From Carallia brachiata (taxonomy: Eukaryota > Streptophyta > Magnoliopsida > Malpighiales > Rhizophoraceae), in NCBI GenBank assembly GCA_021464245.1, contig JADCRB010000078.1, forward strand, positions 496,001 to 560,000: a DNA stretch of 64,000 bases, in the 5' to 3' direction. Positions 36,948-49,050 of this stretch are shown here, one piece after another (the first letter of the stretch is position 1; every line of letters begins with the position of its first letter). Made by a program: the position numbers and the translations under genes. A model generated the notes under the pieces. The model was not told the DNA's origin. It made no database searches and was given only the letters and a program-made list of their open reading frames with translations.

Positions 36948-39832
36948 TGTCTTCTCTTCCCTGTCCACCTAATAATGTCCTTCACACTCTATGAAAATTC
37001 GACTCCCTTTGAAAGTATGGCTAAAAAAAAGCACCGTGAGTTTATTCATACAAACGAGCACTTGGACTTGCTCTGAGCCCTCAAATGAAGTAAGTGTGCA
37101 CAGTTTGCTGACACATGCACAGAAGAACATATGATTATGTTCATCCTGCATACACCTTACCATGATCCAGACTTTGCTGGGAGTTTCATGTATTGAAAAT
37201 GCTTATTGGAAATATTGATTTTGGTTGTGATTGACGAGAAACCAATTACAGTACCCCAAATGCATATATGGCAGCTACTAAAATACAATGCCAAGTGCCT
37301 AACATAGGTCTGTGAGACATTAACTAGCTTAAAGGGCCACGAGTACAAAAGGCTTGGCAAAAGTAGAGGAAAAGAAAAAAAAGGAATGATACCCCATCAG
37401 CCCTCTTAGTCACGGTATGGGGACAAAATGTGTACAGATTGGAGGTTTCTTATCCAATTTGGTAGCTACGTATGCATTTTTTATGGTTGAATCAAACATC
37501 AATATAAATATCTTCTGCAATAAAGAAAAATTATGATAGTTTCACTTATATAATTTTAAAATAATAATAAAATAACATGAGTTATTAAATGATTGAATTT
37601 ATTTAAAAAATAAATAAATTGTTAAATTAAAAGTAATCAATTAAATTTACAACAGAATCTAGAAAATTATATTACTAGTTGTTGCTTTCTATTTGCAGTA
37701 ATGAAGTATTACTTTATAATAAATAGACTTTCCACGGTAGCACGTTAGATTACATGAAGGGATTTCTTAGACTACCCAGCAGGGTTTAGCTGAATGATAA
37801 TTCAACTTTTTATTCATTCTTTTGTCCTTTTTTGCACCATTTTTGGTAAGTACAGTGGATTAAAATCGCTTAAGTATCCAAAATTAGAATTGTCATATAT
37901 CAAGTGCAAATGCAAATAACTTAAAACAATCCAAGGTGATATTGCCGCGAAAGCAAGTCCTTAAAATCTTTTTAAATTCCTAAGAAATCACTAATCACTT
38001 CTCCATGACCGACTCCAAGGTTAAAACTTAATTATTACTGCCGCTTGCCGTTACTTGATCGCCAGTGAAAAAACCCCTTATTCAAAAAGAAGGAAACGAG
38101 GGAAATGCGGGGCGAGTTGATGCTTCAAATCATCTACAGATATCACTTGTGCCTGGCTATAGAGGCCTATACTAGCATTTGGCTTGGTTGCATCCTGTTC
38201 TGTGATTGACAGCATCCTCTGCTTTAAATGGACTTTTTTTTTATTAGAAAATCTTTAAAAACATTAAATTTTATTTAGACATATGTGTCACATATTACAT
38301 TAATTTGGGCTGTTTAAATTATTTTTTAAAAAATAAATAAATTATGTATTAACATATATTTTATTAAAAATGAGCTAAGTTAAGGTGCAGTGCTCATTCA
38401 TTTGTTGGAAAAGAATCAGATGTTATTCGTTCTTTCATTAATTCGTACGTACCATTATGGTACCCAATAATGTGTTATACCTTTCTTCTTCGTGGTTGTA
38501 CTTAGCATCACCGAATAAGCCAAAACCCAGCTTGGAATTTGCCTTGGCAAAGAAAAAAATCTAAAGGTGTGACATATCGAAGTGCCCTTTTCAAGCTTAT
38601 ATGGAAGTGCCTTGATACTGCATTATCTAAAAGATCTTTCTTTCATTTTCTATTTGGTGCACTTCAAAAAATGAGTTGTCGTCTTGCGGGAGTTTTTATG
38701 TGTGGTTTCCAACAGTGATTAATTATTATTTGAATTAAAATTCCAGCAGATATATGGTATCATTGAAAAAGCGAAAATATCTCAAGATTGTCAAGGACTT
38801 GTTATCAGTTAAAAGCTGACACAGAGATATACCCTTAGCGTAAATTAAAAAAAAAAAAACAAAAGAAAAGAAGAAGAAAAAATCAGACGTCCCATTAAAC
38901 TTTACTCATAAGTCATAACTGAGAGGGGTTGTTCCCCTGTTTACCCAAACCGTCGTACCTTTGCACGCGCAATGGTATTTTACTTTGAGTACTGTTACAT
39001 TTAAAAAAAAAATGTTAATGAATTGTTACTCGAATGTAATCAGTCGAATTTAATATGTAACCGATCGAATTGTATATATAATTAAATATAAAAAGTAATT
39101 TTCTTTTTATAATTAGTTGTACGTATAATTCTGTCGGTTGCACATTAAATCCTCCTAATTACATTCGGACAATAGTTCAGACACTTTTTCTTTTGAAATC
39201 GTAATATTTTCCTTTTACTTTCACCCCTCCAAAAGCATTATCAATAGGATGCCCAGCCGCTTGAGTTTTCAGCCTGGTTTCTACCGTATATTTTCTAATC
39301 ATTGATATGCATTAAGAGTTTGGCGAACCCTTTTTTTAATCAATTAAATTGAGAAAGGGGGATTTAACTACGAGTGAAATAAGCATCTTTACCGATTGAA
39401 CAAAAGAAAAATATCATTAGATTAACACTGAAGAGACTAGTACAAAAGGCCAACCCATAAAAAAGTCCACACCATCCGACAAAACAGTCCATATGGACAA
39501 TCAAGCAAAACAGGCCAGCATAACAAACACAACAGATCCCAAATTTTATAACACTGAAATAAGCATTTCGAACTAATTTCAACCGAAATTTTATGCTTGA
39601 TGGCCGCTAAGAGGGTTAGGTGAACTATCTATGTCAATAGTTAGAAGTATTCACAGTTTCACACAACGAAGATTTGCTTTCTTTTTGGTAAGTGCGCCTT
39701 TGAATAGTTTGGGAAACTATATAAGAAAATTAATCTTTCGTAAATTCATTTGGGTCGGCATACATTACCATACTTGGACTGGCCCAATAATGGAGCTACT
39801 CGGTCCAAAACCGTCACCACGAACACAAAAAA

Positions 39833-40062
39833 ACATAAGACTATAAACCTAAGGGGTGTGGTTGAGTGAAAAGTACTCATTCATCCTTAATTAAAGATTA
39901 GGGGTTCGATTTCTAACTTTGAGTATGAAGCAGGTTTACAACCTTGGGCCAGCTGTCTCACTCTTTGAGGTGCCTGCAAATCAGCGAGGGGATTAGTTAT
40001 CGTGATCGACGGTAGATACGCTAATCAAAGACAAAAAAAAAAAAAAAAAACATAAGACCATA
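39833..40062 (+). mobile_element. tRNA-derived SINE with poly-A tail and 13-bp target duplication
   Basis: The body is 39846-40049. Near its 5' end it has a box A-like sequence (ggtgtggttgagtg) and about 40 bp later a box B (ggggttcgattt), which match the RNA polymerase III promoter of tRNA genes. It ends in an A-run of 18 (40033-40050). The direct repeats are acataagactata (39833-39845) and acataagaccata (40050-40062), 12 of 13 equal. All hallmarks of a recent LINE-mobilised SINE are present. The tRNA of origin cannot be told by eye. Confidence 0.85.
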
Positions 40063-41249
40063 TAATTATGAATTTTTTTATCTGTAAAGAAAATTATAAT
40101 CCATCATTAGTGAACATAGTAGGTGAATGAGAGAGCTAAGGTTCTTGGTTGAAGGGACACACCTTCAACCACTCTAACTAATTTTACAATTATGATTCAA
40201 GATCACTCGTGATTACAATTAATAGATCTCATAATCTCTTATCCCGCACGGTGAAGCTAAAATTGCTTTGCGCATGAAGGAGATTCCATGAAACTTTCAA
40301 GTATGATTAGAAATTTGATGTGTACCCATGTTGGATATTGAGATGAACATTACTATTTCACAGTAAAAAAAAAAAAAGAAGGCAATAATTTTTTTTTCAA
40401 AAAATAATAAATAGATTATGCATATTTGAGAAAGTTGGTTTGCCTATATCTTCAATTTTATTTTGTTATTTGACTTTGACTCAAATTTTAATTCTAGTAA
40501 TGAGAGGAAAGAGTTTTTTTTTTTTAAACTATTAAAAAATTCATTAAGTTACGGATTCTTCAATGAGAGGAATTCTCTCTCTCCATTAATTTTACATCTT
40601 TCTTTTCTAAATTAAAACTCAAAATCTCTAAAAAAAAAAAAAAAAAAAGAATGATTAATATCAACCTATGGCTCCAATTCAGGGCTTGAGTGGGCTTTTG
40701 CCTTTATAGATTGCACGGAAATTTAGAGCACTCATTTCACCGTTTCGTTGGGGGATACAACACAATAATCAATAGGAGAGCGCATTTCTGGTTACCAAGC
40801 CCATGTCGGTCCAAATTTCGACAACGAACTAGAATAACTCAAAATTTTATTTTATATTAGATGCTGTGAAAACATATATTATTTATATATTAACTTCACA
40901 AAAAAAATATATAAGGCATACGGCTATCTATATAATGTCAAAACCAAAGTCATGTGCATATGAAATATGTGTATTTTTTTATGTGCTTTACAAATATAAA
41001 TAAATAATAAGCAAAAATAAGAAAATTGCTATGTTCTTTAAAAAAAGATGACCATAAGATTTATGGTTAAAAATAATAAAAACCATATTTTTCATACATA
41101 ACACATTAATGATTTAAATATCTTTTGTTTTACCTTTTTTCACTGTGTTGTTGTCGACCCAGCATGTCTCTAAAAGTTTTCTTAAAAAAGCAGCTTCCTG
41201 TACCTTTTTATTTTTGAGGGAGACTTGGGCTGGATTGACGGGCATGTGT
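40063..41249. other. Intergenic AT-rich region, no gene seen
   Basis: Poly-A and poly-T tracts are frequent (40363-40376, 40514-40526, 40630-40648). I find no open frame with a domain and no repeat with clear ends. Confidence 0.5.
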
Positions 41250-41250
41250 T

Positions 41251-41740
41251 TTTTTTTTTGAGTAAAATTGAAAGATTTCATTCAAATCAAACACCAATTA
41301 TATCATAGTCAATTAAGAAATAAATTGAAGCTAAATTATTTCTACTACGCTTCACGTCCACCATATTGGACAGAGCCACTTTGGCAAGTGCATGAGCAAC
41401 ATCATTGGCCTCTCTCGTAATATGCTGACACTAGTCACAGTAAAATTGGCTCCTAGCAACCTGATATTCTTCACAAGAAACGCAAATGCGACGGACGCAC
41501 CTTGGTGGGATCGAATTTCATTGCAGTTAAAGTAATTTGACTCCAAGCAAATAGCAGAGATATCCATTTCTTGGGCTTTCTGGAGTGCATTGCGAATGAT
41601 CGTAAGTCAAGTACTTCCGTATTCAAATTCCCTTCAATGCCTTTGTGACACAGTTCAAGTGCTTCCGTATTCAAATTCCCTTCAATGCGTTTGTGACACA
41701 GCTCAAGTGCTTCCGTAATCAAATTCCCTTCGGCTCCATG
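41251..41740 (-). pseudogene. Retroelement RNase H-like remnant, frameshifted, with poly-A end
   Basis: Read on the minus strand, different frames give pieces of one RNase H-like domain of the kind found in plant LINE-type elements: AIRNALQKAQEMDISAICLES, then LVKNIRLLGANFTVTSVSILRE, then REANDVAHALAKVALSNMVD. The REANxVAHALAK wording is the hallmark C-terminal part of that domain. A two-base insertion near 41417 (cgagagaggcc) and at least one further shift break the frame. Past the stop, the minus strand ends in ten A residues (poly-T on + at 41251-41260), as expected for the 3' end of a retroposed copy. The upstream edge merges into a 48-bp tandem repeat. No target duplication was recognised. 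Confidence 0.65.
41607..41730. repeat. 48-bp tandem repeat, about 2.6 copies
   Basis: Units start at 41607, 41655 and 41703, each beginning tcaagtrcttccgt and differing by a few substitutions. On the minus strand each unit encodes 16 residues (EALELCHKGIEGNLNT) in frame, so the expansion did not itself break the reading frame of the RNase H-like remnant in which it lies. Confidence 0.85.
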
Positions 41741-42705
41741 GGACAGTCACAATAACACATTCATCCAAATTATTTTTCTTAATTTTTACATCACTTTAAA
41801 TAATTTTATTTTTTTCATCACTTTTTCTCTCACAAATTACTATTTACTTTTTTTTTCACCATACTTTATTTCTCTCAATTTTCTCTACCACTCCAAATAA
41901 TTTTATCTTCTCTCTATTTTCTTTCTCTTTCCCCTCCTTTCTCTACCATTCCTCTCACTCTAACACACAGTTAAGCAATGGACAACGGTTCCTAGTTCGA
42001 GTGGGGTGGATTGAATGGGAAACTACATTAAGTATTGTTTTTATCGTTCATATGTCAGTTGCACTTTAATTTTAATTATAAATTTCATAAGTTTTTTTTC
42101 ATTGTTTTTTTTTCTATAATTTATTACGTATAAAATCAATAAGATTATTGTACAATAGACTTTATATATAACATTAATAAAATTGATATACAATAAACTT
42201 ATAAACTATATATATAACATTTAACTCCCCTACTTGGTCTCTCTCTCTTTCTCTGTCCAAGTATCCATACCCTTAAGCATTTTAACTTACAAGTCCATGA
42301 ACTTGCTTAATTTTAAATTGTAAAAAATTAGTTATATAATAAATTTAATAATTTATTTATTTTTTAAATTTTAATTATTTAACTGTTTATATTAATTTAT
42401 AATTATTTTATTACTATTTAAATATATTACTTAATATTTACGTAAGCTTAAAGAAAAAACAAGAAAAAAAAATAAGAGGAGGAGGAATATTTCCACGTGA
42501 ACAAAACGCAAACAAATCCCCGACAACTTGGCAGCAAGTGTACCAGGATTCCGTACGATGAAAGCATAGCCACATAACGTACTCGAAGTGTGCGAATGCA
42601 ATAACGTGGCACGGACTCACATTGGGGCTGACCAATAGTTGACATTTGCAATCCCATCTCTTTACGCTTTGTTTGGATATTAAATAATGTGTGAAAGAAA
42701 ATTAT

Positions 42706-42747
<42 letters not shown>

Positions 42748-43779
42748 AATTGTTTGAATATATTAAAAATTTGTGTTAAAGAAAATTATTTAAAAATAAA
42801 TTTTTGTTTGAATTTAATAAAAAAATAGAAAGATTAGACACTGTTGTGTACAAATGGCCATTACATCCCTGCATGATTGCTGGCTGATTGGGGTTCAAAA
42901 GGAACAGGTGGGGGCACTTTTGTATTTTCAAAAATTAACTCATGGCAATTTTACAGAAAAGAAAAAAAAAAAACCAAACGTTTCTCATCCTTTCTCACCA
43001 TAAAGGTTAGGGCAATTTTATATTTTCAAAAATTAATTTATGATAGCAGGAAACTTTCCCATCTTTTCTCACCGTTTTAGTGCAAAAAGATTTTATTGGG
43101 TCCCACAGTTCACTTTTAGTCAAATTTCTAACACTTTTCTTTTGTTGTACCAAACAAAGGATTATTCTATTTTGCTAACTTTTTCTTTTCCATTAATTTT
43201 TTTCTTAACACTTTTCCCAAAATTCAATAGAATATAAAAGTTTAATTTTTTTTATTCGAATTTTAATGCCAATCAGTTTATTCTTTATCTTGAAATTTTG
43301 AAATCTATACAGTAGAACGAAATCAGAGAATCAAATTCTTTTGCCAAGATTTATATCTTTCAACGCAATTCTAAACTTAAATTATGGTCATAGATTAGAG
43401 AAAGGTAACAATATTGGCAAACCATGAGTGCAAGTGGACAAAATTTGTGGATTTTAAATGGATTATTGAAGTAGGAAAAATAAAAGTTGGAGCATCAAAT
43501 TAATAATTCTCCTCTCAAAGTCATATAATCTAAAATTATGAATCATTCGTTATAAATAAGAAAAAAAATGGCGTCCAAGTGGGACAATCACTATATAGAA
43601 TATAGCACCATGAATTTTCTTCTCTTCTAACAAATGCTTATACATTATAAATAAAAGAAAATACAAATACTGCGCTTCAACAATTATGTAAATTGAGATT
43701 TTTATTTAATAATTCTAAGCAACAAGCTAGTCAGTCTTGCGATAAAAGCCAATTCCATATAATTTGGGAATCTTGCTCA
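41741..43779. other. Intergenic region downstream of the SAMT gene
   Basis: A pyrimidine-rich stretch spans 41760-41960. A pure AT microsatellite lies at 42707-42740. A pair of similar segments (caattttayattttcaaaaattaa) occurs near 42914-42935 and 43013-43036. No open frame here shows a domain. The last part before 43780 should be the SAMT 3' UTR. Confidence 0.5.
42706..42742. repeat. (AT)n microsatellite
   Basis: About seventeen uninterrupted AT units in an AT-rich setting. Likely length-polymorphic. Confidence 0.9.
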
Positions 43780-46057
43780 TCATGCCCTTTTAGTCAAAGA
43801 CACAGTCACATTAACGAATTGGGTCTTCTCCTTGGCCATGTGATCTTCCACGATTGCCTTGTACCTCGAGAAAACCTCATCGATTATGGCCTCCCCGAAG
43901 TGGCTAACGAGCAAGGGCTCAGCCACAGCTCTCATGCACTTTGCAACATTGTAGCCACCGTCTTTGAATCCATCGGACACATTCAGTTCATCAGCATAAG
44001 CATTCCAGTTCACTTCAGATACCTCCAAGCGATCAATTGTGAAGGACCCTTCAGTTTCAACTTGGGTTTTCACTTCCAGTGGAGATGGTGTGTATTGAGG
44101 AATGTTAAAGGAATCAAATTTCTCTTCCTCTATTATTCCCTGCATTGTCAAACAAAAATGCATTTAACGTCACATCTACAAATATTATAATTGGAGATTA
44201 GCCGTTTTTAAGCCATTTTTGTAAAGTTTTTTTTTTTCCCATTAGAACTGGTGGTCCAACGATAAAGAGAGGGGAAAATAAGCGTCAAGTCTAAGTTTTA
44301 AACTTCAGATATGGGGGTTAAGACACAAGCTTTCAACTAACCTAGTTATGCAGCCAAGGTTTACACTTTGCAGGTTAATTTTTTGTCACTAGAATCTGGA
44401 ACAATGGAATTCTATCCGAATGCTCAAAATCAAAAGGCTGTTGAAATATTCTCTAGACACTCACATAGCAACAAATCATGCAGAAAAATTTATTGGTGTT
44501 AGAATCTTATTTTTAACCTTTTTTTTTTTGTTATGTTACGATTGAAAATGCATAAAGTCGGAGATTATCCCGTGTAATTTGCACAAGTGAATCCGGTAAC
44601 CACGATAATTGGCTTCCAAATTTGGTAAAATTAATTAATTTTCATTTATCATGGGCACCGTCGACCACGATCAGAAAATTTGAACGTTTGACCATAAATG
44701 ACCTTGTGAAAATTTAATTTGAAGTCTAGACTACAAGTTGTAATCACCTCCAAGACCATTTGATTGAGAGCCATGGCCAAAAGCTCCCATATGTAGCAAC
44801 AGTCTTTGCTACAAGGATCATCAACCTTCCTCCCGAGCAATGTAAGAACCATCCGCCCTCCCGGGATCACTTCCTCTGACCGACACTTCAGAAAAAACGA
44901 GAAATCTCGTTGAAATTGCCCGTAATAAGCCCTCAGAACTCTTGGTGGGCTGGTGCTGGCCATATAAATATTCCCTTTGTTTTCCTCCAGCCCTTCAGGA
45001 ACCTAATTATTAACGAACAATACAGCTTAAGTCACATATCACATTCCCAAAATGCAATTGCTAGCACTATTTTTATTCAAAAAAAAAAAAAAAAATGTAA
45101 TAATTTTATAGTATGATATGTACTGAAATCAAAAGTGTCAAATGTCAAGTGTCAAGTGTACTTATAAAAGCGCTTAAGGACCATTTGAATGGTGATTTAA
45201 CTCACCTGGGACAGCCACATGAGGCTGTAAGAGGAGTGGACAAAATGAACGCTGTTGCTAGGAAAGAGCCTGTCATAGAAAGAACCGGGAACTCCGGTGA
45301 AAAAACAAGGCCCTATTCCCTGTCCCAATTGCTTTCTCATCTCCTGTTGGAACCCTGGCACGGACCTGAAAATGGTGTTGAAATCATTGCCTGGAAGGTC
45401 GTTCAAGTACAGCTGAAACTCGGGCGACCGACGGCCCATCTTTTTGCATATCTTGTCAACTACTTTAATAAGTTCGGACACAACAAGTAAAGTGTTCGGT
45501 CCTGAAGAACACCCTAGGTCTGCTATGGCCAAGCTTGCAGGATTGGCGCTGCAATACAGATTGGTAATGGCTTCCTCGCAGATAGGCCTCGTCATGGATA
45601 TCACTTTTTGCTGCACATTCCAAAATTGTTGAAGAATTTCTTAGATAAAGTTGTCGTGCAAATTTTTCTGTGTGACCAATGATAATATTGTTGTTATATT
45701 TACTAATTAAAGCTAAATACATGGTAAACATCGTGTAAAATCACTCTTTTATATATCAATTCTTAACAAAATACTAAAGTGAACTAAAATTTTTTGATCC
45801 ATAAGGTGACCAAATTTACCGATATGATCGTAGATCTATCAAATAAATTATGTTATGTTTTAAAATGTTACCGATATGATCGTAGATCTATCAAATAAAT
45901 TATGTTATATTTTAAAATGATGAGATTAACGTAATATTTATAAATTTTAGATTTAAAAAAAATGTTTTACCTGAACTAGTGAATTTTGCGCATAACTTGT
46001 CTCTCCCTCTCCGCCATTCATGTGAAGTACTTGAGATACTTCCATGGTGCCTGACAT
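43780..46057 (-). CDS. SAMT: SABATH carboxyl methyltransferase, salicylic/benzoic acid type
   Basis: Minus-strand exons 46057-45971, 45610-45206, 45002-44748 and 44139-43780 give 368 residues, the usual family length. The enzyme transfers a methyl group from S-adenosylmethionine to the carboxyl of salicylic or benzoic acid, yielding the volatile ester; it acts in the cytosol. The SAM-binding start (MNGGEGETSYAQNS) and the loop IADLGCSSGPN (58-68) are present. The pocket residues known from the Clarkia SAMT structure appear to be kept: Gln29, Met160-Trp161 in SSYSLMWLSQ, Trp236 in CYIWELLAMALNQM, and Met318 in AKCMRAVAEPLL. This favours salicylate over jasmonate or indole-acetate as substrate, though benzoate is also possible. 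A second in-frame ATG (46045) four codons later could serve as start. Intron 1 carries a 52-bp tandem duplication. Confidence 0.94.
45816..45919. repeat. 52-bp tandem duplication inside SAMT intron 1
   Basis: Two adjacent copies of a 52-bp unit beginning ttaccgatatgatcgtagat. They differ at one visible position (ttatgtttt against ttatatttt), so the duplication is recent. It lies well inside the intron between 45611 and 45970 and does not disturb the splice sites. Confidence 0.9.
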
Positions 46058-46142
46058 TGTCTCTCTGTCTCTCTTTAGAATTATCTCTCCCTCTCTCTGT
46101 CGGATGTTACCGTTTTATTGTATGGACTGGTTAGTGAATGTG

Positions 46143-46154
46143 CCTTTATTTATA
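46143..46154 (-). promoter_or_regulatory. TATA box of the SAMT gene
   Basis: On the minus strand tataaataaagg lies about 90 bp upstream of the ATG. Downstream is a GA-rich leader (agagagacagagagaca) typical of a plant 5' UTR. Confidence 0.7.
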
Positions 46155-46182
46155 GATGCTACTCAATGATCTGTGCAGGGCA

Positions 46183-46222
46183 CAGACGTAAGCGTGAAGA
46201 CGTAAGCGCAAATGTAAGCGTG
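46183..46222. promoter_or_regulatory. as-1-like repeated ACGT motifs upstream of the SAMT TATA box
   Basis: Three near-repeats stand in a row: agacgtaagcg (46184-46194), agacgtaagcg (46198-46208) and aatgtaagcg (46211-46220), spaced 14 and 12 bp. They begin about 30 bp upstream of the TATA box. The arrangement resembles the as-1 element, two spaced TGACG-type sites bound by TGA bZIP factors and responsive to salicylic acid, but each core has AGACG instead of TGACG. Role inferred. Confidence 0.45.
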
Positions 46223-48590
46223 TACGCGTAATTAAATGTCTTTCTCTCATAATGTCCATGTCCATAAAAGTTGATAATTAAATGTGAAGATATCATGATT
46301 TTAATAAGATATTAGTTTGTTGTAAAATTTTAATATTATATTAAAAATTATTTTATAAAAATAAAATTAAGCTGTTAATACAAGATATATAAGTAAAATA
46401 TTAAACATATTCAAAAATAAATTATATATTAAATATTAATATATTTATAATAATATATTGCACGTTAACGAAACCATAGCCTTTTGTTTTCCAACTAGTG
46501 ATACAACAACCCAGTTCTTGTTTTGTATCGTACGTGGTTATCAAACTCCGATCCAACGAAGGCGTGGGCCGTTGCTTTACTTTATTCGTATATTTTCTGT
46601 CCTGCGACCCACCACTGCCTGCACCCCACTTACCAAACCTAAGATAGTTATCTTGGTTTTTTTTTTTTTTTAGAGTTTAAATTTAAAATTTTTATTTTAT
46701 CTTTGAGAAAGAGTGTAACATTTATGATAATAAAAAAAATTAAATGTAGTCAATTATTTAATGTGACAAAACAGGAGGACTACTATAAGGGTAAGTCTTT
46801 TTCCCTTGTTTTTCATTATCTATTTAATTAATATAAAAATAAAGTTTAGAAAATACTTCCCCTTAATTCTAGCTCGTATGTGGCAATTTCATAATTTTTT
46901 CTTTAATTTTTAATAATTACCCTATATTACCTTTTAATTTTAGAATAAAATATATTTAGAGAGAATTGTGTTTAATACAAAACTTAATGACCTCTATTAT
47001 GTGTTGTTCTTACTGTTACTACTCCTTATCTCTATGATCGGAAAAAAAGACTATTTAGTGGAAAAAAATTTTTTTTGTACAATTTTGGTTCAATTGGCTT
47101 TTGAGATTTTTGAATTAGATGAAAGATAACAACAAAGATGGAAGATCCCCTCAAACGAAAAAAAAAATAATGGAGGATAGTAATGAGAGTGTAGGAGCAG
47201 ACAAAGATGGAAACTATGGTTGTGTAGGGGTAATTTCTTTTTCCTTTTTTTCTCTCTTCACAAAAACAAAATTAATCGTTGACAAGTTTAACAAGGTTAT
47301 ATAATTAGGTTATTTGAGATTTTACAATTTGCATATATGAAAAAAGTTATTTATTTATAAATAAAAAAAAATTATTTTGTTTCTTTTTTTTTTTTAATCT
47401 CATATGATTATGTCATACTAATTATTGTTATTAATAACAATTTATTTATTCTTTCTGTTTCCTTCCCAATATATTTTAATATTCAATTTGACAATTTGTT
47501 TCCACTTAAGAACAAAAATAATCAGATTCTTAAATATTTTTTGTCTGTTACAATCTTTATAACAGAGTTAATTGACTCTCTTTAAATTTGATACATAACA
47601 GTAGATTTTATGACAATAAATTCAATAATTTATGGTAATCAATTTTAGACTTTTTGTTCTCCTTTTTATATTGTATTTTGCCCTTCTTACACCAATAGGC
47701 AAATAGACACACAATACAAGAGATAGGGTTTCAGTCATTGGAGAAACAAAGAGAAATAGGAAGAGGAACAATGAAGATCATTGTATCATATCCCTTCAAA
47801 TTGATCCTTATGAATTTGTATTCTCTTCCTTTTAAACCTTTCATTTGAATAACTTCTTATTTACCCATTATGTATCTATTCATTTATCATTTTAATAATG
47901 TGTATATGTAATCTTTTTACTCATTTCACAACAACATAATTTTCTTCTTTTTTCCTTTTCTTTTTTCATTCTCGGTATGTTTTCTTGGATTATAAGTTGA
48001 GAACGTGAAAGCTCTGCTTGAGGTGGAGGTAGCATTTCTTTTTATGTTTCCTCTAATGAGGGTTGGTAAATTATGTGTAGTATTTCTTTCAATTCAATCT
48101 TTTATTTCAATTTAATCTTTTTCTGGCTGTTTCATTGCCACTAATAACCAACAACTTGATTTTTAAAATTAATGTCAACAATCATGTGACACAATTTGTA
48201 TTCTAAAATTAATAATCGAATTATGAAAGGGCAACATTTTAGCCATACATCTGAAAAAAAATGGACACCAATGATCCTTTTTCTCTGTCGCTACGTATTA
48301 AGAGAGTTTCTATTGATCAATGATTGAAATTTCAGTGTTAATTTAGCAAAAGTCTTTAAACATTAGGATTAAATGATCAAATGAATACTCCTCAATTGCA
48401 TAACTTTTCAAAATTGAGAAAATTAGTAAAATGAACTAAAAGCATAATAATTAGTACTACGCTGCAAATCTAAAATGAGTCAAATTTAGATTTTAAATTA
48501 TGTTCTTGTTGAATGATGATATATAATTATATCAAAAAAAATTAAATACTAAAAATAAAAATAATTAAAATTATGTGAAAAAAATTTTAA
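46223..48590. other. Gene-poor AT-rich region, upstream of SAMT
   Basis: No supported gene. Poly-A/T tracts and short frames without domains fill this stretch (for example 46458-46673 and 47119-47304). The right edge may belong to a Helitron whose 3' end is at 48620; its 5' end was not found. Confidence 0.4.
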
Positions 48591-48591
48591 G

Positions 48592-48620
48592 TCTGCGCGA
48601 AACGCGGGTTCAAAACCTAA
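48592..48620 (+). mobile_element. Candidate Helitron 3' terminus (GC hairpin plus CTAA)
   Basis: In very AT-rich DNA the sequence gcgcgaaacgcggg forms a short GC hairpin (CGCG 48596-48599, loop AAA, CGCG 48603-48606). Eleven bases later comes CTAA (48617-48620) followed by T. Plant Helitrons end with such a hairpin near CTRR and insert before a T, with no duplication. The 5' TC end was not located, so the element length is unknown. Confidence 0.5.
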
Positions 48621-49050
48621 TTTATAATAAAAAAATCAATGGGTTATGGCTTTCGTGTCAATCAATTTAAGGGACGCAATCCACCATTTCCACTTCCTGT
48701 TTTAAGAATTTTACTCCTTTAGTGCTATCAACAAGGTTACAAGAATGTATCCTTTTTTTTACAAGTAAATTATCTTCTCACCAAATAAACTGTAACTGCA
48801 GGTCTGCATTAATAAAGTTACAAGAATTTCGTATTAAAGTTAATATATGATTTATTGTTAAACCTCATCCAAGAGTTTAATGTTTTGGGTGAAATAGTTT
48901 CTTGATAGAGTGGTGGGCTTGCTCTCGTTCAAACTTTCTTTCTTATAGACTCTTGCACCAGGAAGATTGTTAGAGTTATAAGTATGGTAACTCACCCAAC
49001 AGTTTAAGATTTTGGTTGACTGGAATGCTTTTGGCATAGTATCAAAGTTA

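Larger units (their letters stand above)
34527..39832. other. Gene-poor AT-rich region with palindromic MITE-like segments
   Basis: No gene is supported. Open frames at 35479-35682, 36555-36803, 36969-37360 and 39364-39582 lack domains or are low-complexity. Two palindromic AT-rich segments are listed separately (36312-36440 and 36772-36947). A CA run lies at 35749-35765. Confidence 0.45.

Noticed and set aside
43693..44190. Plus-strand open frame of 165 codons
   Set aside because: It is the mirror of the last SAMT exon on the minus strand, which has a clear protein match and correct splice sites.
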